Assembly (NCBI RefSeq): GCF_036325985.1
Contig: NZ_JAUHLI010000006.1
Coordinates: 124,001-188,000, forward strand
From: Alkalimonas cellulosilytica
GTDB lineage: Bacteria > Pseudomonadota > Gammaproteobacteria > Enterobacterales > Alteromonadaceae
Length of the DNA stretch: 64,000 nucleotides
Reading direction: 5' to 3'
The notes beneath the pieces are model-generated. The model did not search any database. It was not told the origin of the DNA and saw only the letters and a list, made by a program, of their open reading frames with translations. Below, piece after piece: positions 1 through 8,562 of this stretch. The number at the start of each line of letters is the position of its first letter. Positions within the stretch are counted from its first letter, which is position 1. Made by a program: the position numbers and the translations under genes.

Positions 1-926
1 GCATCAGTGCCTGCCTGTTGGGGCAAAAAGTACGTTACGATGGAGGCCATAAAGCTTCTGAGTTTTGCCTGAGTCGATTACAACCCTTTGTGCGCTACCA
101 TGCTGTTTGTCCGGAGAATGCCATTGGTCTGGGAACTCCACGGCCACCGATCCGGTTGCTGAAAAAAGATCATGGCGACATTCATCTGGTACAGGTAAAA
201 GACGCCAGTCAGGATCACACACAGGCGATGCTTGATTATACCGCGCAGGTGTTACCCACCATGGAGCAACTATCCGGTTTTGTGGTCTGTGCGAAATCAC
301 CCAGTTGCGGTATGGAGCGGGTGCGTTTATTCAATGAACAAGGTCATCAGTTGGGAAAAGCGGGTGTAGGCTTATTTACCCGGGAATTAATGCACAAATA
401 TCCCTGGCTGCCGGTGGAAGAAGATGGCCGCTTGCATGACGCTGAGCTGCGGGAGAGCTTTATAACCCGTATTTATGCCTGTCACGACTATCAGCAACTG
501 TGTCGTCATGGCTTTAGTGTTGGTGGGCTGGTGGCTTTTCACAGCCGATACAAGTTTTTGGTGATGGCCCACAGCCCAACGGCTTATCGCCAACTGGGCC
601 GGCTGGTAGCGCAAGCGAAACTGTTTGATGCAACAGAGCTGCAACAACGGTACTTGCTGGAGTTGATGCAAGCCTTGAAGCAGCCATGCACGCGCAAAAC
701 ACATGCCAATGTGCTGCAGCATGTGCAGGGCTTTTTTAAGAAGCATTTAACGGCAAAAGAGCGGCAGGAGCTCAGTAGCGTGATTGATCGTTTCCGGCTG
801 GGACATCTTCCCCTGATGGCACCGATAACGTTGTTGCAGCATCACTTATCGCGTTTTGAGCATCCCTACCTGGCTGCTCAAACTTATCTTCAGCCTTATC
901 CAGAAGCGTTGGGACTAAGGGGGTAA
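1..926 (+). CDS. DUF523-DUF1722 fusion protein (YbgA-like), 5' end cut by window edge
   Basis: The frame is open from base 3, and the residues ISACLLGQKVRYDGGHK before the first possible internal start are the usual beginning of a DUF523 domain, so the true start lies left of the window. The N-terminal part (to about residue 130 of what is visible) is DUF523, with the CAKSPSCG cysteine motif. The C-terminal part (about residues 150-290) is DUF1722, the YbgA domain. The molecular function is unknown. In enterobacteria ybgA sits directly upstream of the photolyase gene, and the same order holds here with a 4-nt gap to the photolyase start. Identity is confident; biochemical role is not known. 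Confidence 0.85.
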   Translation, partial: ISACLLGQKVRYDGGHKASEFCLSRLQPFVRYHAVCPENAIGLGTPRPPIRLLKKDHGDIHLVQVKDASQDHTQAMLDYTAQVLPTMEQLSGFVVCAKSPSCGMERVRLFNEQGHQLGKAGVGLFTRELMHKYPWLPVEEDGRLHDAELRESFITRIYACHDYQQLCRHGFSVGGLVAFHSRYKFLVMAHSPTAYRQLGRLVAQAKLFDATELQQRYLLELMQALKQPCTRKTHANVLQHVQGFFKKHLTAKERQELSSVIDRFRLGHLPLMAPITLLQHHLSRFEHPYLAAQTYLQPYPEALGLRG

Positions 927-930
927 GTCA

Positions 931-2352
931 GTGTCAGCCGTGCAGTTAGTCTGGTTTCGCTCCGATTTGCGTGTGCTTGATAATATGGCCTTGACGGAGG
1001 CTATGGCACAAGGCCCCACCATTGCTTTGTTTGTTGCGTGCCCTCAAAGCTGGCAACAACATGATATGGCGCCGGTGAAGCAGGATTTGATTCGTCGCCG
1101 GGTGCAGGCTTTGCAGCAAGAGCTGGCCGGGTTGAATGTCCCTTTACTGCTGGTCGAGGGCAGTACTTATCAGAAGATACAATCCGTGTTTGAGCAGCTA
1201 TTGCCGCTTGGGATCGCCAGGGTGTATTCGGAGGCAGAGTACGAACTCCGTGAGCGTCGTCGCGATGAGTCACTGCAAAACTGGCTTGCTGTGCAGGGCG
1301 TGGCTTGGTGGCAATGCGATCGGCAATGTGTTTTTGCACCAGGCAGTTTTGTCAATGGCATTGGCGCCATGTATCAAGTCTACACGCCTTTTAAAAAACG
1401 CTGGTTGCAACGCTTTGCTGAGCAAGGTGTGCAGGTGCTCGCTAAACCGAAACCCCAAGCCCCCGTTGTGCTTGATTTACCTGAGCTAACACCGATGCAG
1501 AGCGGCGATAACAGCTCTGCAGATTGGTTTGTACACCAGGATGAGGTGTTGCAGCAATTACGCCGTTTTTGCCAGCAACAGGTGCAGGACTACAAAAAAT
1601 TACGAGATGTGCCGGCATTGGATGCAACGTCCAGGCTATCACCTTACCTGGCTATCGGTGCACTGTCGGTGCGGCAATGCCTCGCGCGGTTGCAATTCGA
1701 AGTCGGGGTTGATTTGCAGCAGAGTGAGTCCGGAGCCTCAGTCTGGTTGTCGGAGCTGATTTGGCGTGATTTTTACAAGCATGTGTTGGTGGCATGGCCA
1801 GACTTAATCAAGCATCAGCCATTTCAAGCTGAGACAGCGGCTATTGTCTGGCGCAATGATAAAACCTTGTTTCAAGCCTGGTGTGAGGGCAACACTGGGT
1901 ACCCACTGGTCGATGCGGCTATGCGCCAGTTGAACCAGACCGGCTGGATGCACAATCGGTTGCGCATGGTGGTTGCCAGCTTCTTAGTGAAAGATTTACA
2001 CATCGACTGGCGCTGGGGCGAGCAATACTTTATGAGCCGCCTGATTGATGGTGATTTTGCTGCCAACAATGGGGGCTGGCAGTGGGCGGCCTCAACCGGC
2101 ACCGATGCGGCACCCTATTTTCGAATTTTTAATCCGGTCACCCAGAGTGAACGCTTTGATCCTGATGGGGCCTTTATTCGTAAGTGGGTGCCAGAACTTG
2201 CTAAGCTTTCGTCAAAACAGATCCACTGGCCGCATAAATTGCCTATTGGCAATACTTATCCGGCTGCAGTGGTGGATCATGCTAAAGCCAGGCAAGTGAC
2301 GCTGGAGCTGTTCCGGCAAGCAAGGCAGCAGAGTGATGATGCAGATGAGTAG
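931..2352 (+). CDS. phrB: Deoxyribodipyrimidine photolyase (class I CPD photolyase)
   Basis: This 473-residue protein repairs UV-induced cyclobutane pyrimidine dimers using light, FADH- and an antenna cofactor. The length matches E. coli PhrB (472). The N-terminal alpha/beta antenna domain starts with VWFRSDLRVLDNMAL. The C-terminal FAD domain carries WLSELIWRDFYKHVL, the GYPLVDAAMRQL helix, and ANNGGWQWAASTGTDAAPYF, the signature of CPD photolyases rather than cryptochromes. The start is GTG, 4 nt after the DUF1722 stop. Its 3' end overlaps the NTF2-like gene by about 17 nt, which indicates co-transcription with the downstream fatty-acid genes. Confidence in the family is very high. Confidence 0.96.
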   Translation: MSAVQLVWFRSDLRVLDNMALTEAMAQGPTIALFVACPQSWQQHDMAPVKQDLIRRRVQALQQELAGLNVPLLLVEGSTYQKIQSVFEQLLPLGIARVYSEAEYELRERRRDESLQNWLAVQGVAWWQCDRQCVFAPGSFVNGIGAMYQVYTPFKKRWLQRFAEQGVQVLAKPKPQAPVVLDLPELTPMQSGDNSSADWFVHQDEVLQQLRRFCQQQVQDYKKLRDVPALDATSRLSPYLAIGALSVRQCLARLQFEVGVDLQQSESGASVWLSELIWRDFYKHVLVAWPDLIKHQPFQAETAAIVWRNDKTLFQAWCEGNTGYPLVDAAMRQLNQTGWMHNRLRMVVASFLVKDLHIDWRWGEQYFMSRLIDGDFAANNGGWQWAASTGTDAAPYFRIFNPVTQSERFDPDGAFIRKWVPELAKLSSKQIHWPHKLPIGNTYPAAVVDHAKARQVTLELFRQARQQSDDADE

Positions 2353-2773
2353 AATTGATACCTTTTTAAATTTTTACAATGGCTTAAGCAGCAATGAGCT
2401 GCATCGTTTGACCGAGATTTACCATCCGGACATTTGCTTTATCGATCCGGTACATCAGGTAGTCGGCAGTGCCGCTTTGCAACGTTACTTCGAGCATGCA
2501 TATGCCCGGCTGAGCTTTTGTCAGTTTGAGCGGAAGGCGCAGTCAGAGCAGGGTGATTGTGGCTTTATCAGTTGGCAAATGACCTTTGCTCATCAGGCGA
2601 TTGGCAAAGGCAAAAAGATTCAGCTGGACGGGTGCAGCGAACTGCATTGGCATCGTGATGGCCGAATTATTCGGCATCGGGATTATTACGACTTAACCGA
2701 CTTGGTATACCGGCATTTGCCAGTTATCGGTTGGGCAACCAAGCACGTTAAACAACGCATGGCGCAAGCCTGA
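2336..2773 (+). CDS. NTF2-like (SnoaL-fold) protein in photolyase operon
   Basis: A protein of about 145 residues with the nuclear transport factor 2/SnoaL cone fold: an N-terminal helix (FLNFYNGLSSNELHRLTEIY), then HPDICFIDPVHQVVGSAALQRYF, ending in strands with DYYDLTDLVYRHLPVIGW. Such proteins bind small hydrophobic ligands or act as isomerases/dehydratases; no specific reaction can be assigned. There are four possible starts (GTG 2333, ATG 2336, 2339, 2345). I chose 2336 because an AAGG sits about 9 nt before it. It overlaps phrB and ends 10 nt before the flavoprotein gene. Homologues occur in the same photolyase/amine-oxidase/DUF1365/cfa clusters in other Proteobacteria (prior knowledge), so a role in modifying membrane lipids is an inference. 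Confidence 0.8.
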   Translation: MMQMSRIDTFLNFYNGLSSNELHRLTEIYHPDICFIDPVHQVVGSAALQRYFEHAYARLSFCQFERKAQSEQGDCGFISWQMTFAHQAIGKGKKIQLDGCSELHWHRDGRIIRHRDYYDLTDLVYRHLPVIGWATKHVKQRMAQA

Positions 2774-2783
2774 AAGGAACCCT

Positions 2784-4046
2784 ATGAAAATTGCGGTTAT
2801 TGGTGGTGGCATCGCAGGAATGATGTCGTTGTATTTGCTGCAACGTGAGCATCAGGTGGTTTTGTTTGAAGCCAATGATTACCTGGGAGGGCATACCGCG
2901 ACAGTAGATGTTGAACTCGACGGGAAAACACTGGCGGTTGATACTGGTTTTATTGTCTTTAACAATTGGACCTACCCCTTGTTTAATCGTTTTCTGGCGG
3001 AGTTAGCGGTGCCATTCCAGCCGACGGAAATGAGCTTTTCTGTCAAACATCAACAGTCGGGATTGGAATACAATGGCAACAGCTTTGCTACCTTGTTTGC
3101 GCAAAAGCGTAATTTGCTGCGTCCTTCGTTTTGGGGCATGCTGCTGGATATTGTTCGCTTCAATAAGTTGGGCAAAAAGTTGTTGGCAGAAGATCATCCG
3201 GATCTCGATTTATCGCTTGGTGATTTTCTGGCAAAGCATCGCTTTGGTCAGGCGGTGCAGGAACACTACTTATTGCCGATGGGAGCGGCTATCTGGTCGG
3301 CGGGCCTTGCTGATATGCCGTCTTTTCCGGTGCGGTTTTTTTTGCGGTTTTTCAACAACCATGGCTTGCTGAATGTCAGTGATAGGCCGCAGTGGTCAGT
3401 GATTTGTGGTGGTTCGCGCGAGTATGTGCGCCGGCTACAGCAGCAGGTAGCTGCAGACAGTATTCGCTTGAATAGTCCTATCCAGTCGGTACGACGCCAC
3501 AGCGACGGAGTCGAACTGGTATTGCCAGATGGCTCAACCGAGCAGTTTGACCAGGTCGTGTTTGCTTGTCACAGCGATCAGGCGCTTAGATTGTTGGCCG
3601 ATGCCAGCCCTGCAGAGCAATCCATACTAGGGGCCATCGCTTATCAGCGTAATGATGTGGTGCTGCACACTGACAGTTCTTTGTTGCCGAAGCGTCGTGC
3701 TGCCTGGGCAGCCTGGAATTACAATTTATCCGCCAATGCCAGCGACAGAGCAACGCTGACCTACAACATGAATATTTTACAGCAGCTGGAGACGGAGCAA
3801 ACCATCTGTGTCACCCTGAACAATACGGCGGTGATTGCTAAAGAGAGCATATTACAGCGCTTTGAGTACGCTCACCCGGTATTTAATAGCTACAGCATGG
3901 AGGCTCAGCAGCGCCGGGCTGAAATTAATGGGGTGAATCGCAGCTGGTTTTGTGGGGCTTATTGGTATAACGGCTTTCATGAAGACGGTGTGCGCAGTGC
4001 TGTTGATGTAGCACGGGCGTTGGGAGTAGCTTTTGGTGATGAGTGA
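2784..4046 (+). CDS. FAD-dependent amine oxidase-like oxidoreductase of the cyclopropane fatty-acid cluster
   Basis: A 420-residue flavoprotein. The dinucleotide-binding motif GGGIAGMMSLYLL lies at residues 7-19 and is followed by the strand-ending acidic residue in VVLFEAND. LGGHTATVDVELDG is the typical second motif of the NAD(P)-binding Rossmann/amine oxidase family. The C-terminus has the FCGAYWYNGFHEDGVRSA segment that closes the FAD site. AAGGA lies 7 nt upstream of the ATG. Homologues next to DUF1365 and cfa belong to the singlet-oxygen (RpoE-ChrR) regulon in Rhodobacter-type bacteria and modify methylated fatty acids there (prior knowledge). The same role is inferred here. The gene overlaps the DUF1365 gene by 8 nt. 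Confidence 0.85.
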   Translation: MKIAVIGGGIAGMMSLYLLQREHQVVLFEANDYLGGHTATVDVELDGKTLAVDTGFIVFNNWTYPLFNRFLAELAVPFQPTEMSFSVKHQQSGLEYNGNSFATLFAQKRNLLRPSFWGMLLDIVRFNKLGKKLLAEDHPDLDLSLGDFLAKHRFGQAVQEHYLLPMGAAIWSAGLADMPSFPVRFFLRFFNNHGLLNVSDRPQWSVICGGSREYVRRLQQQVAADSIRLNSPIQSVRRHSDGVELVLPDGSTEQFDQVVFACHSDQALRLLADASPAEQSILGAIAYQRNDVVLHTDSSLLPKRRAAWAAWNYNLSANASDRATLTYNMNILQQLETEQTICVTLNNTAVIAKESILQRFEYAHPVFNSYSMEAQQRRAEINGVNRSWFCGAYWYNGFHEDGVRSAVDVARALGVAFGDE

Positions 4047-4773
4047 CACAGGTCATGCCCTGTATGTGGGTGAACTTGGCCATCAACGTTTTATGCCTGC
4101 TCCGCATGGTTTTGGCTATCAGCTGCATTACTTTTGGTTAAATTGCAGTGCGCTGCCTCAGCTAGGCCGAAGCTGGCTGATGAAGTACGAAGGCTTTGCT
4201 GCATTCAGTTACCGGCGAAAAGATTACTTGCCCGGAGCGGCAAATCTGAAGCAGGCTGTTTGCGATAAGGTTGTAGAGCTCGGTGGCGACTTGCCGGTTG
4301 CTGAGGTGTATTTACTAAGCCCACTGGCCAACTGGGGCCATTACTTTAGCCCTTTGACCTTGTACTATTGTTATGATGAGCAACAGCAACTGCAATACCT
4401 GTTGGCAGAGGTGAGCAATACACCCTGGAATGAGCGCCACCACTACTTGATCCCGATGTTAGATGATGGCAGCTATCAGCACGATAAAGCTTTTCATGTC
4501 TCTCCTTTTAATCCTTTGCTGATGCAGTACCAGTGGCGTATTAATGCACCAGCAGAACAATTGACCTGTGCCATCAGCAACTACAAAGATAAGCAACAGG
4601 TATTCAGTGCCTGGATGAGGCTGCAGCGTCAGCCGCTGGATGCAAAAGCACTGCGGCGATTGCTGATCCAGAGCCCATGGCCTAACGTATTGGTTAAGAT
4701 AAGAATTTACTGGCATGCCCTTAAGTTGTTTCTAAAGCGAAACCCGGTCTATGCCCACAGCAAAAAAGGATAG
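4039..4773 (+). CDS. DUF1365 family protein
   Basis: A 244-residue DUF1365 protein (GELGHQRFMPAPHGFGYQLHYFWLN at the N-terminus, SPLANWGHYFSPLTLYYCYD, and EVSNTPWNERHHYLIP in the middle). The biochemical function is unsettled. The family nearly always sits between an FAD amine oxidase-like gene and a cyclopropane-fatty-acid synthase gene, as here. TTG 4033 and GTG 4036 are possible starts, but ATG 4039 is preferred; it overlaps the flavoprotein stop by 8 nt, so the two are probably translationally coupled. The stop overlaps the first possible start (GTG 4773) of the cfa-like gene by 1 nt. Confidence 0.88.
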   Translation: MSDTGHALYVGELGHQRFMPAPHGFGYQLHYFWLNCSALPQLGRSWLMKYEGFAAFSYRRKDYLPGAANLKQAVCDKVVELGGDLPVAEVYLLSPLANWGHYFSPLTLYYCYDEQQQLQYLLAEVSNTPWNERHHYLIPMLDDGSYQHDKAFHVSPFNPLLMQYQWRINAPAEQLTCAISNYKDKQQVFSAWMRLQRQPLDAKALRRLLIQSPWPNVLVKIRIYWHALKLFLKRNPVYAHSKKG

Positions 4774-4778
4774 TGCCA

Positions 4779-6035
4779 ATGACGATGTCGTTGACGGAAA
4801 CTTCGGTTGCAAACAAATTAAGCTGGTTTGATAAATTCAGCCGCCGTTTCGTATTGAATTTTATTGCCAGGCTGCAGCACGGCTATATCCGTGTGTACGA
4901 AGGGCAGCAATTGCTGGAGTTTGGTGACAACACCGCCGAGCTGCAGGTCAGTATCCGGGTGAAAGACCCGACTTTTTACCGAAAAATGGTCAGCAGTGGC
5001 TCCATTGGCGCGGCCGAGGCCTATGTAGAGGGTTCCTGGAGTTGTGATGAGCTTACCGATCTGGTGCGGATCTTCGCCCGTAATCTCACTTTGTTGGATC
5101 AGATGGACTCTACCTGGGCCCGCTTCAGTCGTCCCTGGTTGAAGCTGATGAATTGGCAAAATGCGAACTCCAAGGCACAAGCCCGCAAGAATATTTCGGC
5201 CCATTATGATTTGGGCAACGCCATGTACCGCTTGTTTTTGGATGAAAGCATGATGTACTCCAGCGCCGTTTACCCGACAGAGGACGCTAGCCTTGAGCAA
5301 GCTCAGCAGCACAAATTGGAGTTATTGTGCCAACGCCTGCAGTTAACGACCGATGATCACCTGTTGGAAATTGGCACCGGCTGGGGCGGTATGGCGATTT
5401 ATGCTGCTCAGCATTACGGTTGCAGGGTAACTACTACCACCATTTCTCAGCAGCAATACGATTATGCCAAAGCACAGGTGAAAGCAGCAGGTTTAGAAGA
5501 TAAGATCACTTTATTGCTGCAAGATTACCGTGATTTGACCGGCAGCTACGATAAACTGGTTTCGATTGAAATGATTGAAGCCGTTGGTGATGATTACCTC
5601 GATACCTATTTTCAGGTGTGTTCGTCTTTATTAAAGCCCAATGGGATTATGGTGTTGCAAGCCATCACCATGGTAGATCAGCGTTACAAGCAGTATGTGC
5701 GTGAAGTGGACTTTATCAAACGTTATATTTTCCCTGGCGGCTGTTTGCCTTCGATTCATCGGATGTCTGAAGCGGTGACCAAAGGTACCGATCTGGTGAT
5801 CCGTCAGTTGCAGGATATAGGCCTGGATTATGCCAAAACCCTGAAGCATTGGTGCGAACGCTTCATGCAGCAAAAGGATGAAGTGGTCAAGCTGGGTTAT
5901 GACCATGAGTTTATCCGTTTGTGGCACTATTACCTCTGCTATTGCGAGGGCGGTTTCTTAGAGCGAGCTACCAGTACCGTTCATTTGGTTTTATCAAAAC
6001 CGGGTAATCGCTCTGACTTTCAGCCGGTCGTTTAA
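4779..6035 (+). CDS. cfa: Cyclopropane-fatty-acyl-phospholipid synthase family methyltransferase
   Basis: A SAM-dependent methyltransferase of 418 residues that acts on unsaturated acyl chains of membrane phospholipids. The family core is complete: ISAHYDLGNAMYRLFLD, MMYSSAVYP, the SAM-binding LLEIGTGWGGMAIYAAQHYG, YDKLVSIEMIEAVGDDY, and FIKRYIFPGGCLPS. Some members of this cluster add a plain methyl group rather than a cyclopropane bridge, and sequence alone does not tell which applies. ATG 4779 is preferred over GTG 4773 because AGGATAG is well placed before it. It is the last gene of the photolyase operon and is followed by a clear terminator. Use of the symbol cfa reflects the family, not a proven product. 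Confidence 0.88.
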   Translation: MTMSLTETSVANKLSWFDKFSRRFVLNFIARLQHGYIRVYEGQQLLEFGDNTAELQVSIRVKDPTFYRKMVSSGSIGAAEAYVEGSWSCDELTDLVRIFARNLTLLDQMDSTWARFSRPWLKLMNWQNANSKAQARKNISAHYDLGNAMYRLFLDESMMYSSAVYPTEDASLEQAQQHKLELLCQRLQLTTDDHLLEIGTGWGGMAIYAAQHYGCRVTTTTISQQQYDYAKAQVKAAGLEDKITLLLQDYRDLTGSYDKLVSIEMIEAVGDDYLDTYFQVCSSLLKPNGIMVLQAITMVDQRYKQYVREVDFIKRYIFPGGCLPSIHRMSEAVTKGTDLVIRQLQDIGLDYAKTLKHWCERFMQQKDEVVKLGYDHEFIRLWHYYLCYCEGGFLERATSTVHLVLSKPGNRSDFQPVV

Positions 6036-6057
6036 ACCTCAGCATGATGAGATAGTA

Positions 6058-6083
6058 AGCAGCCTGTAGGCTGCTTTTGTTTT
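6058..6083 (+). terminator. Rho-independent terminator after the photolyase-cfa operon
   Basis: A 7-bp perfect stem AGCAGCC/GGCTGCT with a TGTA loop is followed by TTTGTTTT. It lies 22 nt after the cfa-like stop and closes the operon. Confidence 0.85.
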
Positions 6084-6159
6084 ACTCTGGTGCTCTAGCA
6101 TTGTTCTGTGTTATAAGCGACACAAAGGGCAATGACATGGCGAGTAATTTTGCTGCATT

Positions 6160-8562
6160 ATGAGTAACCAGACCCCAGATGCGGTGACAACCAGCGAGCT
6201 GGCAACACAGCTCGCTTTGTTAACTGAAGAAAATCATGAGCTGCGCATCATCAATCAATTGTCGATGGAATTGCATCAGCTTAATGATGTACAAGCAGTG
6301 ACAGATTATGTAGCCAATACCTTGGCTTCAGCGCTTGGTTTTGAAGATTGCGCCATTTACCTGATGGATTGTGAGCTGCAACTGGTTCGTTTTTCTGCCG
6401 CAGGTTCGCGTAATGTAACGGCCGATTGTGGCCATAGCCGTTTAACCTTGCAGCAAGGTATTGTGGGCTACTGCGCTGCAACACGTGCTACTCAACGGGT
6501 GCAAGATACCCGTAATAATCAACACTATCTGTTCGACATGAGTGAGAGCCTGTCAGAGCTGGCTGTACCCGTGGTGGATGAAGGTGAGGTGTTGGCTGTT
6601 ATTGACTCCGAGCATCATCAAGTTAACTATTTTACCAGTCACCATCAACGGGTGCTTGAAACGGTCGCAACTATTTTGGCCAGCAAGCTCCGCCGATTGC
6701 AAACACTGGCTCAGCTCGAAGAGTCGGTGGATAAACTGGAGTACGCTGAAAAACTTCAAAAATCTTTGTACGAAATCGCATCGTTTTCCTATTTTGCCGA
6801 TGATTTATCGGAGTTCTACAGCCACGTGCATCAGGTTGTTAGTGCGCTTATCTATGCACCCAACTTTTTTATTGCCTTGTACGATGAGGAAAAGGAGCAT
6901 CTCTATTTTCCTTATTTTGTTGATACCCGCGGCGATCAGGATCCAAGCCAGGTTTTTCCAAAGGAAATATTGAAAAACAGTTTGACTGGCTACGTATTTC
7001 GCACAGACCAGCCTTTACTGGTTACGCGTGAACAATTAACGGACTTTTACCAACAGCAGCAGCTTAAAGTCTATGGAGAGATGCCGGAGTGTTGGCTCGG
7101 TGTACCTTTCCGCTCGGGCGATACGGTGCATGGCGTGGTGGTGGTGCAAAGTTACATCGAGCAAATCCATTACGAGCTGGCTGATCAGGAATTGTTAACC
7201 TTTGTAGCCCAGCATATCTCCAATGCATTGGAACGGGTGTTTTCGGAGCGAAAACTACAGCATCAGGCTTTGCATGATAGCCTCACCGGCTTACCGAACC
7301 GGGCACTATTTTTAGACCGGGTACACCATGCTTTTTTACGCATGCAGCGCTTCCCGGAGCAGAAGTTGGCGGTGATGTATCTTGATCTGGATAAATTCAA
7401 AGCTGTGAATGATACCTATGGTCATGCGGTGGGCGATGCCTTTTTGGTGGCGGTAGCCAAGCAATTAAAACACTGCATGCGGCAAAGCGATACCCTGGCC
7501 CGACTTGGCGGCGATGAGTTTGCTATTTTGCTGGAGGATGTGGATGAACTGGCGACCATTGAAGAGGTGGCACAGCGGATCCTGCATTCCTTACAGCGCC
7601 CAGTCGAAGTCAACGGCCAGGCTTTATTAGCCTCAACCAGCATTGGTATTAGCTTTTGTCAGCTGGATGCGCCAGGCCTTATTCCGGATGAATTAATTCG
7701 CCGGGCAGATATTGCCATGTATCAGGCCAAAAAAGATGGTCGTGGGGTGTATCGGGTCTATGACGAAAGCATGCAAGCGGATGAAATCCCTGGTTGGAAC
7801 ATCGAGCAAGCCCTGAAAATTGCTTTGAATGACAACCAGCTCTTACTGGTTTATCAGCCCATCATGACTTTAGCCAGCAATGCCATACAGGGTTTTGAAG
7901 CCTTAGTTCGCTGGCCTCATCCTGAGCAGGGTATGGTGATGCCGGATCAATTTATCCCGATTGCGGAACAAAGCCGATTAATTATTCGGTTGGATCATTA
8001 TGTACTGCGTCAAGCCCTGCGTCAGCTTGCCTATTGGTATGCTGGTGGACATCGGTTTTATGTCAGTGTCAATGTCAGTGGCCCAACAGTGTCAGAGCCC
8101 GGCTTTGTGCCCTGGCTGCAAGAGCTCATTCAGCAGTATGGTATTCCTTGTCATTGTCTGGCATTAGAATTGACGGAGCGGGCTTTAATTGAAAATATGC
8201 TGCAGGCAAAAGAAAGTCTGCAACAGCTGAGGAAGCTGGGAATTCGTATTTTGTTGGATGACTTTGGTACCGGTTACTCCAGCCTTAGCTACCTGAGTGA
8301 GTTTCGGTTGGACGTGTTGAAAATTGATCGCAGTTTTATTGCCAATATGCAAGATGATAAACAGGATCATCCTATCGTGAATACGATTATTGCACTGGCA
8401 AAAACCTTGCAGTTATCGGTGGTGGCGGAAGGCATTGAAACCCTCGAGCAACAGCAGGTGCTGAGTCGCCTTGGTTGTGACTATGGGCAGGGTTACTGGT
8501 TTGCCAAACCATTGAGTGCTGAACAAACCATGGCTTGGCTCAGAGACAGCCATGAGGCTTAG
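6160..8562 (+). CDS. GAF-GAF-GGDEF-EAL cyclic-di-GMP enzyme
   Basis: An 800-residue, apparently soluble protein. An N-terminal helix is followed by two GAF-type sensor domains (about residues 35-185 and 200-360), a GGDEF domain (about 370-530) and an EAL domain (about 545-795). Both catalytic signatures are intact: GGDEF at residues 450-454, and EALVRW at 580-585 with DDFGTGYSS near 700 and KIDRSFI and VAEGIET after it. RQSD at residues 441-444, five residues before GGDEF, is a product-inhibition I-site. The protein could therefore both make and degrade c-di-GMP, with the GAF pair sensing a small ligand. It stands alone between two terminating operons and overlaps the convergent CvfB-like gene by 4 nt. 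Confidence 0.93.
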   Translation: MSNQTPDAVTTSELATQLALLTEENHELRIINQLSMELHQLNDVQAVTDYVANTLASALGFEDCAIYLMDCELQLVRFSAAGSRNVTADCGHSRLTLQQGIVGYCAATRATQRVQDTRNNQHYLFDMSESLSELAVPVVDEGEVLAVIDSEHHQVNYFTSHHQRVLETVATILASKLRRLQTLAQLEESVDKLEYAEKLQKSLYEIASFSYFADDLSEFYSHVHQVVSALIYAPNFFIALYDEEKEHLYFPYFVDTRGDQDPSQVFPKEILKNSLTGYVFRTDQPLLVTREQLTDFYQQQQLKVYGEMPECWLGVPFRSGDTVHGVVVVQSYIEQIHYELADQELLTFVAQHISNALERVFSERKLQHQALHDSLTGLPNRALFLDRVHHAFLRMQRFPEQKLAVMYLDLDKFKAVNDTYGHAVGDAFLVAVAKQLKHCMRQSDTLARLGGDEFAILLEDVDELATIEEVAQRILHSLQRPVEVNGQALLASTSIGISFCQLDAPGLIPDELIRRADIAMYQAKKDGRGVYRVYDESMQADEIPGWNIEQALKIALNDNQLLLVYQPIMTLASNAIQGFEALVRWPHPEQGMVMPDQFIPIAEQSRLIIRLDHYVLRQALRQLAYWYAGGHRFYVSVNVSGPTVSEPGFVPWLQELIQQYGIPCHCLALELTERALIENMLQAKESLQQLRKLGIRILLDDFGTGYSSLSYLSEFRLDVLKIDRSFIANMQDDKQDHPIVNTIIALAKTLQLSVVAEGIETLEQQQVLSRLGCDYGQGYWFAKPLSAEQTMAWLRDSHEA

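Noticed and set aside
4818..5312. 164-residue frame antisense to the cfa-like gene
   Set aside because: It mirrors the conserved methyltransferase frame and has no recognisable domain.
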